Shown here: in pieces, positions 28,920 to 38,170 of the stretch
How the letters are laid out: the number at the start of each line of letters is the position of its first letter
Numbering within the stretch: the first letter of the stretch is position 1
Assembly: GCA_910588045.1 (NCBI GenBank)
Contig: CAJUPS010000008.1
Location: 1 to 64,000, forward strand
Direction: 5' to 3'
Length of the DNA: 64,000 nucleotides
Source of the DNA: an uncultured Oscillospiraceae bacterium
GTDB lineage: Bacteria; Bacillota; Clostridia; Oscillospirales; Oscillospiraceae
Position numbers and translations under genes: made by a program
The notes under the pieces: model-generated
What the model was told of the DNA's origin: nothing
Database searches by the model: none
Seen by the model: only the letters and a program-made list of their open reading frames with translations

Positions 28920-29003
28920 GAAAGCCTTGCAGCGGTCCGCTTTCCCCGATAAACTGAATGAAGCAGCGCTTAACAACATCTATATCCAGAAAGGGGAACG
29001 GAC

Positions 29004-29528
29004 ATGAACATACAGACAACGGAAGGGCTCAGGATGCCGATTTCTGGTGCGAACGCGGTTTCAGCTTCGACTGCGGCTGAGAAGATACTGGGAGTACCCC
29101 AGGTTCAGAGGCCGGAGGAGGAGACCCCGCAGCGGAAGCCCGTGATGGACGAATACGTTCCGGAGGAACCCCAGGCGCCATCCGGACGCTACTGGCTGGG
29201 CAGGGACGGGGACGGGCAGCCCAAGATTTATTTCGACGACCCGGAGCGGGCGGCGGAGGGACCCGAGCAGGCCAATCAGGGAGCGAAAGGCCCGGAGAGG
29301 AACGACGGCGAAGAGGAGCGCTGGGCCTGTGATACCGGCAAGGCAGACCGCGAAATCGAAAAGCTGAAAAGGAAGCGGCAGGAGTTGGAGCAGCAGCTCA
29401 ATACCGAGACCGACGAGGCCAAGATCAAGGATCTGGAGCGCCAGCTGGCCCAGGTGGAACAGGAGCTGAAGCAGAAGGACAACGATACCTACCGGAAGCA
29501 GCACGCCGCATTCACACAGCTCTCTTAA
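29004..29528 (+). CDS. Coiled-coil protein of unknown function (FlxA-like C-terminus)
   Basis: A 174-residue protein. The first 100 residues are polar, with a YWLGRDGDGQPKIYFDD stretch. The C-terminal part (about 110-165) is a charged coiled coil (EIEKLKRKRQELEQQL, LERQLAQVEQEL) like FlxA-family proteins. No signal peptide is seen. AAAGGGGAA lies before the ATG. The role is unknown; FlxA-like is a weak assignment from the coiled coil alone. Confidence 0.7.
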   Translation: MNIQTTEGLRMPISGANAVSASTAAEKILGVPQVQRPEEETPQRKPVMDEYVPEEPQAPSGRYWLGRDGDGQPKIYFDDPERAAEGPEQANQGAKGPERNDGEEERWACDTGKADREIEKLKRKRQELEQQLNTETDEAKIKDLERQLAQVEQELKQKDNDTYRKQHAAFTQLS

Positions 29529-29560
29529 TCCTCAGTACAAATCGTTTTTGACACGCAGAA

Positions 29561-29598
29561 GAGGTCCTGCCGCAAAGTCAGTTTTGCAGCAGGACCTC
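29561..29598. terminator. Stem-loop between convergent genes
   Basis: GAGGTCCTGC (29561-29570) / GCAGGACCTC (29589-29598) with an inner GCAAA/TTTGC pair. There is no strong U-run on either side. It probably ends both converging transcripts. Confidence 0.65.
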
Positions 29599-29614
29599 TC
29601 TGTCGAAAAAAGAA

Positions 29615-30865
29615 TTACCGCGCCATCATTTCCTCGATTTCCTCCACCCGAAGCAGGCGGTCGCCGGTCAGATCCTCCGGCGCGTTCTCCGTCACCAGAA
29701 TGTCGTTCTCCAAGCGGATACCGATCCCCTCCTCCGCCACGTACAGCCCGGGCTCACAGGTGATGACCATGCCCGGTTCATAGACCAGGCGGTCGCTGGG
29801 GTCGTGGGTGTCCAGTCCCAGGGAGTGGGAGACGCCATGGTAATAGTATTTGGAGACCTCGCTGTCGTCGCTGATAAGCCCCGCCGTCCGCAGGGCCTTC
29901 TTATAAAAGTCAATGACCGCCTGGTTGGATTCCTTGACGGCCACGCCGGGACGCATCTTCTCCCTGGCAACCTCCATGGCCTCCCGGACGATGCCGAACA
30001 GCTCCTTTTGCCTGTCGGTGAACTTCCCGCCTACGGGGAACGTCCGGGACACGTCGGCAGAATAGTACCCGTATTCCGCCCCCAGATCCACCAGCAGCAG
30101 GTCGCCGTCCCTGGCTATGCAGTTGTTGTCGGAGTAGTGGAGCATCACCGCGTTCTCCCCGGCGGCGGCGATGGTCTCGAAGCCGTGGCGCAGTCCGCTG
30201 CGGGCCACGTAGTGCTCGTAGTCCGCCTGCCACTGGTACTCGTACTCGCCGGGGCGGGCGCTCTGGAGCATATGCCTGAGCGCCTCGATGGTCACATCGC
30301 CCGCCCTGCGGATACACGCGACCTCCTCCGGAGTCTTGACGGCGCGCAGGGAGGCGATCTCCCGCGCGATGTTCCGGATCTGCACTGCGGGGAACTTCTC
30401 CCGGATGGTCCGGGCGTACTCCTCCGCGGGGGTGGGCGCGGCCTTCATGGACAGGCGGTCGAAGGAGAAATACACATCCGACACGCCTGTCGCCAGCCGG
30501 GCCAGCGGCGAGGTCACATAGCTGTCCAGCTCCGGCATATAGTGGACCCTATCGGCCTTGAGGCCGCTGCGCTCGCTGGCGCGCTCCTTGGTCAGCATTT
30601 TCCCGTTCCACTTGATCGTGTAGTCATCGGGCTCGTCAATAAACAGGTGCATAAATTCGCCGCGGGCGTTCTTGCTCATCAGCAGCCAGACATTCTGGGT
30701 GTCGATACCGGTCATGTAGTAGAAGTTCCGGTTCACGGAAAAGGGGCTCATGTCCTGGTCGTTGCTCTTGACCGGGGCCGTCCCGGAGTACAGCAGCACC
30801 ATACTGCCCTCCTCCAGCTTCTCCATCAGCCGCCGGCGGTTATTGCTAAAAAATTCAGCGTTCAT
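29615..30865 (-). CDS. pepP: Xaa-Pro aminopeptidase (M24 family)
   Basis: A 416-residue metallopeptidase that removes N-terminal residues before proline. An N-terminal aminopeptidase-P domain (about 1-170) precedes the pita-bread catalytic domain. The dimetal ligands are visible as D in LLLVDLGAE, D in YSADVSRTFP, H in HGVSHSLGLD, E in ITCEPGLY and E in RLENDILV. Length is normal for PepP. It is separated by a hairpin from the lipoprotein gene upstream. Confidence 0.93.
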   Translation of the reverse strand: MNAEFFSNNRRRLMEKLEEGSMVLLYSGTAPVKSNDQDMSPFSVNRNFYYMTGIDTQNVWLLMSKNARGEFMHLFIDEPDDYTIKWNGKMLTKERASERSGLKADRVHYMPELDSYVTSPLARLATGVSDVYFSFDRLSMKAAPTPAEEYARTIREKFPAVQIRNIAREIASLRAVKTPEEVACIRRAGDVTIEALRHMLQSARPGEYEYQWQADYEHYVARSGLRHGFETIAAAGENAVMLHYSDNNCIARDGDLLLVDLGAEYGYYSADVSRTFPVGGKFTDRQKELFGIVREAMEVAREKMRPGVAVKESNQAVIDFYKKALRTAGLISDDSEVSKYYYHGVSHSLGLDTHDPSDRLVYEPGMVITCEPGLYVAEEGIGIRLENDILVTENAPEDLTGDRLLRVEEIEEMMAR

Positions 30866-30887
30866 CGTAGACCTCCTGTAATTATCA

Positions 30888-30917
30888 AAATGTGTGGCCC
30901 CTAAGGAGTCACATTTT
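30888..30917 (-). terminator. Hairpin after the solute-binding lipoprotein gene
   Basis: AAAATGTG / CACATTTT around a 15-base loop at the end of the lipoprotein gene. On the minus strand it continues into GATAATT. A weak terminator. Confidence 0.5.
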
Positions 30918-32460
30918 ATTCCTCATCCTCGCCCATGACGGCATCCGCTTCCTCCTCCGCCAAACGCACCGTCCACTGTTCCATGCCCTGGAACACATAG
31001 GACGGCGCGGGCGCAAGGCCCTCCACCACATCCGGATAGGTCAGCACGGTATAATTCCGGAAGCAGATGGGCGCAATGGGCGTAAAGCTGCGCAGATGGC
31101 TGTACAGCCGCGCGGCCGTCTCCTGCCGGTTCTCCGCCCCGGCGAAGAGCTGGAGCAGAATGTCCGTGGTTTCCCGGGTATATCCGCCATAGTTGAGCGT
31201 CCCCTCCGTGCCGATCAGATCGGTGAGGTCCCAGTCGGCGGTGAGGCGCACCTCGCCCAGATACAGGTCGAACTCCCCCGCCTCCAGCGCCGCCAGGTAT
31301 GCCTCCCAGGGCTGCTCCTCCACGGTGATCTGCCACCCCAGCTTGTTGAGCTCCCCGGCGATAAACCGGGCCTCCGCCGCGCGGAAGGCGTCCCCCCCGC
31401 CCACCAGGAGCTTGAGGGGCTCTCTCCCGGCGGCGGGCGGCTGTACCTCCTCCCAGGGCTGCTCCAGCTCCTTGGGATAGAGGGGCGAGGCGGGGTGCAC
31501 GGGGAACTGCGCCGCCTGGGCCAACCCGACCAGCTGGGCGCTCACCAGGGTCTCCCGGTCGATGCTCCGGCTCAACTGGGCGCGGAGAGCTTCGTCCGCG
31601 AAGGGCCTCCCCTCCCCAGTGTTGAAGCCGATAAACTGCATGATGGCGGTGGGCTGCACCGTGGCCTGCACCCGGCCGCTGACCATCGAGGGCGTATCGG
31701 CGGGGTCCGTGGGCAGCATCTCCACCTGCCGGGTCTCAAACAGGTACAGCGCGGTCTCCTGGTCCTTGGCGGGCACCAGGGGGATGGTCTTCAGCGGCAG
31801 ATCGGTCCCCTCCCGGGCCCGGAGGGATTCCGCCCCGTTCTCCCCCTCCAGTACATAGGGCCCCGTCCCCAGCGGGACCCGCTCTCCGGCGGTGGTCCGC
31901 TTGACAATGGGGATGTCCAGCAGGGCCGGGAGGCCCCGATCCGGCGCCGTCAGCGTGACCGTCACCGTCTGTCCTCTGCGGCCGGCCGCCACCGATGCCA
32001 CATTCCGCAGTCGGTAGGCATACCGCTCCGATACCATGGCCCGCTGGAGGGTCTCCTCCACATCCCGGGCGGTGAGGGCCGAACCATCGGAGAAAACCAC
32101 GTCCTCCCGCACCGTCAGGGTGCACACCAGGCCGCTCTCGTCCCAGGCATAGCTCTCACAGAGCACGGGCACCGGCTCAAAATGCTCGTCCAGTCGGAAA
32201 AGGGGCTCGTAGAGCAGCGACGCCACCATCTCTTGGAAGCCCTCCCCACCCTCCACCGGGTCCAGCGTCATATTCCGGCAGTAGGGCAGCGAAAACGCGG
32301 CAGGATATGCCGGTTCCTCCGGCTCCTCCTCCTGTGGTTCCTCCGGCAGGAACTGCTGATAGTCCCCCCACTCCTCCTCGGGCGCCTCCGGCTCCGCCAG
32401 CGCGGCGCAGCCGGACAGCAGCAGCAAGGCCGTCAGCAGCAGAACCAGCAGCCGCCTCAT
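30916..32460 (-). CDS. Oligopeptide/dipeptide-type ABC solute-binding lipoprotein
   Basis: A 514-residue family 5 extracellular binding protein. The signal peptide ends in the lipobox LLLSGC, giving a lipid-anchored cysteine at residue 18. A linker rich in Glu and Pro follows, then the binding fold (LFRLDEHFEPVPVLCESY, LTVREDVVFSDGSALTARDV, IGFNTGEGRPFADEALRAQLSRSIDR). The ATG at 32460 overlaps the pgeF stop as ATGA. No permease or ATPase gene is near, so it must share a transporter encoded elsewhere or have another role. The frame upstream to 32646 is inside pgeF and is spurious. Confidence 0.88.
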   Translation of the reverse strand: MRRLLVLLLTALLLLSGCAALAEPEAPEEEWGDYQQFLPEEPQEEEPEEPAYPAAFSLPYCRNMTLDPVEGGEGFQEMVASLLYEPLFRLDEHFEPVPVLCESYAWDESGLVCTLTVREDVVFSDGSALTARDVEETLQRAMVSERYAYRLRNVASVAAGRRGQTVTVTLTAPDRGLPALLDIPIVKRTTAGERVPLGTGPYVLEGENGAESLRAREGTDLPLKTIPLVPAKDQETALYLFETRQVEMLPTDPADTPSMVSGRVQATVQPTAIMQFIGFNTGEGRPFADEALRAQLSRSIDRETLVSAQLVGLAQAAQFPVHPASPLYPKELEQPWEEVQPPAAGREPLKLLVGGGDAFRAAEARFIAGELNKLGWQITVEEQPWEAYLAALEAGEFDLYLGEVRLTADWDLTDLIGTEGTLNYGGYTRETTDILLQLFAGAENRQETAARLYSHLRSFTPIAPICFRNYTVLTYPDVVEGLAPAPSYVFQGMEQWTVRLAEEEADAVMGEDEE

Positions 32461-33284
32461 ACGACCCCCTCCGGCTTCAGGCCGATGAGCGCCCCCTGGA
32501 GGCCCCGTTTGTTTCCGAAAATGCGGTGGCTCCAGTAGAGGTCCGTGTGGCAGGCGGTGCAGGTGGCGCAGACGTCGATCTGCCCCGGGTCCACGCCCTC
32601 CTCCCGCAGACGCCAGGCGTTGACGCCCTTCAGGTCCACGGTCCACTTCGCCCCCCTGGGCCGGATATACGCCTCCACGCCGCCGCCGAAGGCGGTGCGC
32701 ATGGCGTCCGGCACGTCGTCGTGGGTCTCGAAGCAGCAGGGCCCGATGCCCGCGCCGATGGCCACCCGGACATCCCCCGGTTTGGTCCCGAAGAGGCGGC
32801 CCATCTCGCGGACCGCCTTGGCGGGGAGGTCCAGGGCGGTGCCCCTCCAGCCCGCGTGGACCGCGCCGATGGAGCGCGTCACGGGGTCGTGGAGCAGTAG
32901 GATGATACAGTCCGCCGAGAAGACCATCAGGTTCAGCCCCGGCTCACTGGTGACCAGGGCGTCGGCGGTGTAGTCCCTGGGGACAAAGATCCCCTTGCCC
33001 CGGTCTGCGCCGGTGACGTGCCGCACCGTGTCCTCATGGACCTGCTTGGACCGGACCACGTTTTGGACGTCCGTCCCCAGGGCCCCGCAGAAGCGCCGGT
33101 AGTTCTCCAGGACGTTCTCCCAGCTGTCCGGTTCCGAACCGTGCTTTTGGAAATTCATGGAAGCGAAATGCTCTTCGCTGACGCCTCCCAGGCGGGTGGA
33201 AAAGCCGTGGGTCACGCCGGGGGCGTCCAGGATGGACGAGGTGTGATAGACCACGCCGCCGTGGTCGTGGGTTTGAAACGACAT
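32457..33284 (-). CDS. pgeF: Laccase-domain protein, peptidoglycan editing factor PgeF (YfiH) family
   Basis: A 275-residue protein of the YfiH/YlmD family. Motifs seen are FSTRLGGVSE, SADCIILLLHD, GAVHAGWRGTALD and GIGPCCFE. The Asp/Cys/His residues in these form the family's metal or substrate pocket. Family members remove wrong amino acids from peptidoglycan precursors, and some act on purine nucleosides. The ATG at 33284 has AGGAGG 4 bases upstream. It lies between an acetyltransferase gene (8-bp gap) and a lipoprotein gene (ATGA overlap). Confidence 0.9.
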   Translation of the reverse strand: MSFQTHDHGGVVYHTSSILDAPGVTHGFSTRLGGVSEEHFASMNFQKHGSEPDSWENVLENYRRFCGALGTDVQNVVRSKQVHEDTVRHVTGADRGKGIFVPRDYTADALVTSEPGLNLMVFSADCIILLLHDPVTRSIGAVHAGWRGTALDLPAKAVREMGRLFGTKPGDVRVAIGAGIGPCCFETHDDVPDAMRTAFGGGVEAYIRPRGAKWTVDLKGVNAWRLREEGVDPGQIDVCATCTACHTDLYWSHRIFGNKRGLQGALIGLKPEGVV

Positions 33285-33292
33285 AGTGCCTC

Positions 33293-33817
33293 CTAGCTCT
33301 TCAAATAGTCCTCCCGCAGCAGGCCGTACCAGTAGAGGTCCAGCCATCTGCCCCGGCTGAGGCAGTGCTGCTTGAATACGCCCTCCCGGTGCAGGCCCAG
33401 CTTCTCCATCAGGCCCATGGAGCGGACCGTGTCCTCCGTCTCCGCCATGACCTTGTGGACCTCCCGCACCCGGAAGAGGTGGTCCATCAGCGCGGACACC
33501 GCCTCATAGGCGAAGCCCTGCCGCCAGAAGTTCCGGTGGAATATCCAGCCCAGCTCATAGATGCCGGGCTCGTCGATCTGGTTGCAGAGAAGATAGCCGA
33601 TGAGCCGCCCGTCCTCCTTCCGGACGGCGGCGCAGGCCCCCGGCGTTTCCCGCTCCACGCAGAAGGTCCGCAGGAAGTCCCTGGTCTCCTCCTCCGTGTA
33701 GGGGGCCACGTGCTCCATGACCACCGGGTCCCCGAAGATCTCCCAGAGGGCGGCATGGTCCTCCATGGTAAACGGACGGATGATGAGGCGGGGTGTTTCG
33801 ATGTGGATCGCTTTCAT
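33293..33817 (-). CDS. GNAT acetyltransferase (RimJ/RimL type)
   Basis: A 174-residue GNAT protein. IETPRLIIRPF at the start, ELGWIFHRNFWRQGFAYEA (the acetyl-CoA pyrophosphate loop, here with RQGFA) and EKLGLHREGVFKQ near the end fit RimJ/RimL-type N-acetyltransferases. The acceptor is unknown. It is the first gene of an apparent operon with pgeF and the lipoprotein. Confidence 0.9.
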   Translation of the reverse strand: MKAIHIETPRLIIRPFTMEDHAALWEIFGDPVVMEHVAPYTEEETRDFLRTFCVERETPGACAAVRKEDGRLIGYLLCNQIDEPGIYELGWIFHRNFWRQGFAYEAVSALMDHLFRVREVHKVMAETEDTVRSMGLMEKLGLHREGVFKQHCLSRGRWLDLYWYGLLREDYLKS

Positions 33818-33843
33818 TCTATTTTCTCCTTTCTCCCAGGACG

Positions 33844-34449
33844 TCAGGACATTGCCTTTTTCATCCAGGTATCCAAAAACGCAAGCTGTTCCTCCGTATG
33901 AAACCAGTGCTCTCCGTTCTCCATGACAGTGAGATGCGCATTGTGATGCTCTATAAATCTGTTGACCGTTTGGCGTGATATGAGATGGTCGTTCCCCGCG
34001 TATAAAATCTCAGTGGGAACCCTCCATATGATCGGGTGCTCCCTCACAAAGCACAAATATTTCCAGGATAAGGTTTCTCCAAAGCTGGTGGGAATTTCTC
34101 CCCGCTCACGCAGCTCCGCTTCGGATACCTTCGCCCAGCCCATCATATCCAGTATGAGCCGTTCCATGTCGAGCACGGGTGACAGGAAAAGCGCTCTCTC
34201 AATATCGTACGCCTGTAGGGCGTGCATTGTGAAGTAAGCCCCGATACTGTTTGCTATCACATAGATGCAGCTATAGCTTTTGCGCACCTTGTCATACGCC
34301 GCCCGGATGGGCTCCTCCACGATCCACGGAAAATCGACGTCGTAATCTATCCCAACAATATCAAAGCCTAAACAATTCTTTCTATACCGTTCGGCCTCCT
34401 GGGAATTTCCGTCTTTTCCGTGGACATATAAAATCGCCTTTTTTGACAT
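33844..34449 (-). CDS. Alpha/beta hydrolase
   Basis: A 201-residue hydrolase-fold protein. AILYVHGKDGN gives the oxyanion region. The nucleophile position reads IANSIGAYF, a serine elbow with N before S in place of the usual G. A late D (YAGNDHLI) and H (NGEHWFH) complete a plausible catalytic triad. No family-specific substrate motif is recognised. Confidence 0.8.
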   Translation of the reverse strand: MSKKAILYVHGKDGNSQEAERYRKNCLGFDIVGIDYDVDFPWIVEEPIRAAYDKVRKSYSCIYVIANSIGAYFTMHALQAYDIERALFLSPVLDMERLILDMMGWAKVSEAELRERGEIPTSFGETLSWKYLCFVREHPIIWRVPTEILYAGNDHLISRQTVNRFIEHHNAHLTVMENGEHWFHTEEQLAFLDTWMKKAMS

Positions 34450-34480
34450 ATTGCCTCACCAACTTCCGAAAAAGCAGCGC

Positions 34481-34505
34481 GGGAGGCCGCCAGAAGCGGC
34501 CTCCC
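34481..34505 (-). terminator. Terminator of the secA-34992 unit
   Basis: GGGAGGCCGC (34481-34490) / GCGGCCTCCC (34496-34505). On the minus strand it is followed by GCGCTGCTTTTTC, a slightly distant U-run. Confidence 0.75.
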
Positions 34506-34512
34506 GGCAAAC

Positions 34513-34992
34513 TCATTTAATATGGGTATCCCACTTCCGGCAGAAGTCCGCGATCTCCACGATCACCTCGTCCTGGCAGTCCAGGGACAGGGGGATGGCG
34601 ATCCCCACTTCTTTTCCGTACCGCCCGATCCGTCTGGGCAGCTCCTCCAGGTCCATCCCCGGGCGGTAGAGGTCCTCGGTGTAGTCCTCCACCCCGTAGA
34701 CCTCGAAGGGCCAGGGGAGGTCCTTCCAGCCGAAGACCCGGGCCTGGTCGCAGTGGAGGTGGGCGTCGATGCAGATGCAGTCCAGCTCCAGCACCACGTC
34801 GCACCAGCGGCCCACCGTGATCACGGGGACCGGAAAGAGCTCCACCCGGTACTCCCCGTCCCGCAGGGAGCCGTGCATGTTGTACCAGCCCCACCGGGCG
34901 GTATACCCGGCCTCCGCCAGCAGCTTACCGATGGACTGTACCCGCCGGTACAGCATACCATATACGCCGTTGAGTGTCTCCCATACTTCCAT
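34513..34992 (-). CDS. Conserved-looking protein of unknown function after secA
   Basis: A 159-residue acidic cytosolic protein with many tryptophans and cysteines (ARWGWYNMHGSLRDGEYRVELFPVPVITVG, CDVVLELDCICIDAHL). I recognise no family. The ATG at 34992 falls 2 bases after the secA stop, so translation is probably coupled to secA. Its position after secA could imply a secretion or metal/regulatory role, but nothing in the sequence shows it. Confidence 0.7.
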   Translation of the reverse strand: MEVWETLNGVYGMLYRRVQSIGKLLAEAGYTARWGWYNMHGSLRDGEYRVELFPVPVITVGRWCDVVLELDCICIDAHLHCDQARVFGWKDLPWPFEVYGVEDYTEDLYRPGMDLEELPRRIGRYGKEVGIAIPLSLDCQDEVIVEIADFCRKWDTHIK

Positions 34993-34994
34993 AC

Positions 34995-37754
34995 TCACGC
35001 ATCCCGTCCGCAGCAATGCTTATACTTCTTCCCGCTCCCGCAGGGGCAGGGGTCGTTGCGCCCGATCTTCTGGACCTTCCGGGGCTGCTTCTTCACGGTG
35101 CCGTCCCCCCGGCCCTCGGTGATGCCGGTGGCCACCCGCTCCCGCTTGACCTCCTGGTTGGTCTTCAGCCGCACGGAGTACAGCCGCCGCACCGTCTCCT
35201 CCTGGATGGCGGCCACCATCTCCTCAAACATGTGCAGGCTCTCCCGCTTGTAGGCGTCCACGGGGTTGGACTGGGCATAGGCCTGGAGCCGAATGCCCTG
35301 GCGCAGGTCCTGCATGGCGTCGATGTGCTCCATCCAATACTCGTCCACCACCCGCAGCATGACCACGCGCTCCAGCTCCCGCATATCGGGGAAGCCGGGG
35401 TTAGCCTCCTTGGCCTTGGCGATTTCGGCCTCCTTGGCGGCATAGGTCTCCATGGCCTTGTCGGTAAACAGCTTGATGAACTCCTCCGCGCCGGTCCTCT
35501 CGATCTCCTCCGCCGTGAGCTTCACCGCGTACTTGGGGAAGAAGGAGCCCTCCAGGGCCCCCAGCATGGTCCGGTAGGCCTCCTGATCGATGTGCTTGCT
35601 CTCCCCGAAGGCGGTGTGGACCGTCTCCGCGATGATATTGGCGATGAAGTTGGAAATATCCTTTTGCAGGTCCGCGCCGTCCAGCACGTTTTTCCGCTGG
35701 CCGTAGATGAGCTCCCGCTGCTTGTTCATTACGTCGTCGTACTCCAGGGTGCTCTTGCGGGCCTGGAAGTTCCGCGACTCCACGCTGGTCTGGGCGTTCT
35801 CGATGCCCTTGGTGAGCATCTTGTTCTCAATGGGGATGTCCTCCCCCAGGTCCAGCTTCTCCATGAGCCCCGTGATCCGCTCGCCGCCGAACAGGCGCAT
35901 GAGGTCGTCGTCCAGGCTCAGGTAGAACCGGCTCTCCCCCGGGTCCCCCTGCCGCCCGGCGCGACCGCGGAGCTGGTTGTCGATACGCCGGGAGTCGTGG
36001 CGCTCGGTGCCGATGATGAACAGCCCTCCTGCCTGCCGGACCTGGTCCGCCTCCCCGGCGATCTCGGCCTTGTGCTTGGCCAGGCTCTCGGCGAACATCT
36101 TCCGGGCGTCCAGAATCTCCTGGTTGTCCGTCTCTGCGTAGCCGGTGGCCTCGGCGATGAGCTCGTCGGTGAGCCCCGCCTTCCGCAGATCGTTCTTGGC
36201 CATGAACTCGGCGTTGCCGCCCAGCATGATGTCGGTGCCGCGTCCGGCCATGTTGGTGGCCACGGTGACGGCCCCCAGCTTGCCCGCCTGGGCCACGATC
36301 TCCGCTTCCTTCTCGTGGTTCTTGGCGTTGAGGACGTTGTGCTTGACTCCCGCCTTGGTCAGCAGCTTGCTCAGGTGCTCGTTCTTCTCGATGGACACCG
36401 TGCCCACCAGCACTGGCTGGCCCTTGGCGTGGCACTCCTTGATCTGCTGGATGACGGCGTTGTACTTGGCGCTCTCGGTCTTGTAGACCACATCGTGGTC
36501 GTCCTTCCTGGCCAGGGGGCGGTTGGTGGGGATCTCGATGATGTCCAGCTTGTAGATGGTGCCGAACTCCTCCTCCTCGGTGAGGGCCGTACCGGTCATG
36601 CCGGAGAGCTTGCTGTAGAGGCGGAAGTAGTTCTGGAAGGTGATGGTGGCCAGGGTCTTGCTCTCCCGCTCCACCTTGACCCGCTCCTTGGCCTCGATGG
36701 CCTGGTGGAGGCCCTCGCTGTAGCGCCGTCCAAACATCAGGCGGCCCGTGAACTCGTCGACGATGATGACCTGACCGTCCTTGATGACGTAGTCGATGTC
36801 CCGCTTCATGGTGCCGTGGGCCTTGATGGCCTGGTTGATGTGGTGGCTGATGGTGGAGTTCTCCGGGTCGGAGAGGTTCTCCAGGTGGAAGAACTCCTCC
36901 GCCTTGGCGATGCCCCGGGCGGTGAGGGTGGCGGTGCGGGCCTTCTCGTCCACCACGTAGTCCGCGTCGAGGTTCACGTCCTCCTCGGCCTTCTCGTCGG
37001 TCTCGGCGATGACCAGCTTCTTCAGGGGCCGGACGAACATCTCCGCCATGTCGTAGAGCTGGGTGGACTTCTCCCCCATGCCGGAGATGATCAGCGGGGT
37101 CCGGGCCTCGTCGATGAGGATGGAGTCCACCTCGTCCACGATGGCGAAGTGGTGGCCCCGCTGGACCAGCTCCCCGGCGTAGAGGGCCATGTTGTCCCGG
37201 AGGTAGTCGAAGCCCATCTCGTTGTTGGTGCCGTAGGTGATGTCGGCGGCGTAGGCCGCCTGTCGGGCGGGCTTATCCATGTCGTGGATGATGAGGCCCA
37301 CGGTGAGGCCCAGGAAGCGGTAGACCTTCCCCATCCACTCACTGTCGCGCTTGGCCAGGTAGTCGTTGACGGTGACAATGTGGACCCCCTTGCCCGTCAG
37401 GGCGTTGAGGTAGGCGGGGAGGGTGGCCACCAGGGTTTTGCCCTCACCGGTCTTCATTTCGGCGATCCGCCCCTGGTGGAGCACCACGCCGCCCACCAGC
37501 TGCACCCGGAAGGGCCTCATGCCCAGGACCCGCACGGAGGCCTCACGCACGACGGCGAAAGCCTCGGGCAGGATGTCGTCCAGGGTCTCCCCTTTTTGCA
37601 GGCGCTGCTTAAACTCGCCGGTCTTTGCGGTGAGCTGCGCATCGGAGAGCGCCTGATACGCCGGTTCCAGCGCCTCGATCTTGTCCACGATGGGATAGAT
37701 CTGCTTCAGCTCCCGCTCGCTGTAAGTCCCGAAAATTTTTGTAATCAAACCCAT
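34995..37754 (-). CDS. secA: Preprotein translocase ATPase SecA
   Basis: A 919-residue motor of the Sec pathway. Walker A is MKTGEGKTL, the DEAD-type box is DEVDSILIDEARTPLIISG, and later helicase motifs include GTERHDSRRIDNQLRGRAGRQGDPG. The C-terminal tail carries the zinc site CPCGSGKKYKHCCG that binds SecB or lipids. Length is normal for long SecA forms. The ATG at 37754 follows a promoter with an extended -10. Confidence 0.98.
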   Translation of the reverse strand: MGLITKIFGTYSERELKQIYPIVDKIEALEPAYQALSDAQLTAKTGEFKQRLQKGETLDDILPEAFAVVREASVRVLGMRPFRVQLVGGVVLHQGRIAEMKTGEGKTLVATLPAYLNALTGKGVHIVTVNDYLAKRDSEWMGKVYRFLGLTVGLIIHDMDKPARQAAYAADITYGTNNEMGFDYLRDNMALYAGELVQRGHHFAIVDEVDSILIDEARTPLIISGMGEKSTQLYDMAEMFVRPLKKLVIAETDEKAEEDVNLDADYVVDEKARTATLTARGIAKAEEFFHLENLSDPENSTISHHINQAIKAHGTMKRDIDYVIKDGQVIIVDEFTGRLMFGRRYSEGLHQAIEAKERVKVERESKTLATITFQNYFRLYSKLSGMTGTALTEEEEFGTIYKLDIIEIPTNRPLARKDDHDVVYKTESAKYNAVIQQIKECHAKGQPVLVGTVSIEKNEHLSKLLTKAGVKHNVLNAKNHEKEAEIVAQAGKLGAVTVATNMAGRGTDIMLGGNAEFMAKNDLRKAGLTDELIAEATGYAETDNQEILDARKMFAESLAKHKAEIAGEADQVRQAGGLFIIGTERHDSRRIDNQLRGRAGRQGDPGESRFYLSLDDDLMRLFGGERITGLMEKLDLGEDIPIENKMLTKGIENAQTSVESRNFQARKSTLEYDDVMNKQRELIYGQRKNVLDGADLQKDISNFIANIIAETVHTAFGESKHIDQEAYRTMLGALEGSFFPKYAVKLTAEEIERTGAEEFIKLFTDKAMETYAAKEAEIAKAKEANPGFPDMRELERVVMLRVVDEYWMEHIDAMQDLRQGIRLQAYAQSNPVDAYKRESLHMFEEMVAAIQEETVRRLYSVRLKTNQEVKRERVATGITEGRGDGTVKKQPRKVQKIGRNDPCPCGSGKKYKHCCGRDA

Positions 37755-37807
37755 TCAAATAATACTCCTCTTTCGTAAGAGTGGATCACACAACAATACA
37801 AGATAAT

Positions 37808-37835
37808 AGTATAGCACAATTCTGGTAATTTGCAA
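37808..37835 (-). promoter_or_regulatory. secA promoter
   Basis: On the minus strand, TTGCAA (37835-37830), 16 bases ending in TGC, then TATACT (37813-37808). The extended -10 offsets the short spacer. Confidence 0.75.
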
Positions 37836-38006
37836 TGGGAAAATACACGGAATACGCAGCCTATAAGCGCACAGCAGGGCGGCGCACAGCCCTATGGCCG
37901 CGCGCCGCCCTGCCGACACAACTATATATATCAAAAATCCCGCCCGCGTCCCGGACACGCAGGCGAGGATTTCTGCACGGACTGCCTACGCTCATGCGAT
38001 TCCCTA

Positions 38007-38075
38007 AGAGCCTGTTTAATATCTCAAGCACCTTTTTTGACACCCAGAGGCTCTTAGAGCCTGTTTCGTATCTCA
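38007..38075. repeat. Direct repeat AGAGCCTGTTTnnTATCTCA
   Basis: Two 20-base copies (38007-38026 and 38056-38075) differ only at two adjacent positions (AA or CG). CTAAGAGCC and GGCTCTTAG also form an inverted repeat between them (38004-38012 / 38050-38058). It could be a trace of a mobile element end or a terminator array. Confidence 0.6.
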
Positions 38076-38141
38076 TCGTGCGTTACCGGGGGAAGCTCTC
38101 GGAATAGCCGCTGCCTAAGAGCGAATGAAAGTTCTTTTGGG

Positions 38142-38170
38142 GAACCTTTTTCCCGGAAGAAAAAGGGTTA
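38142..38170 (-). terminator. Hairpin at the end of the DUF378 gene
   Basis: AACCTTTTT / AAAAAGGGTT around an 8-base loop, overlapping the stop of the DUF378 gene. Read on the minus strand it can act as a terminator. Confidence 0.5.

Larger units (their letters stand above)
37755..38167. other. Intergenic region upstream of secA, no gene seen
   Basis: About 410 bases holding the secA promoter, a 12-bp GC hairpin (37874-37885 / 37902-37913), a 20-base near-perfect direct repeat and a terminator-like hairpin near 38142-38170. No convincing coding frame is visible. Confidence 0.6.

Noticed and set aside
28920..28960. Flagellar sigma-D promoter (CCCGATAA) before the FlxA-like gene
   Set aside because: No TAAA-type -35 box stands at the right distance, so the -10 match is probably chance.
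34974..37778. 934-codon plus-strand frame opposite secA
   Set aside because: Pure shadow. Composition is Leu/Val/His/Gly-rich without domains and secA is unambiguous.
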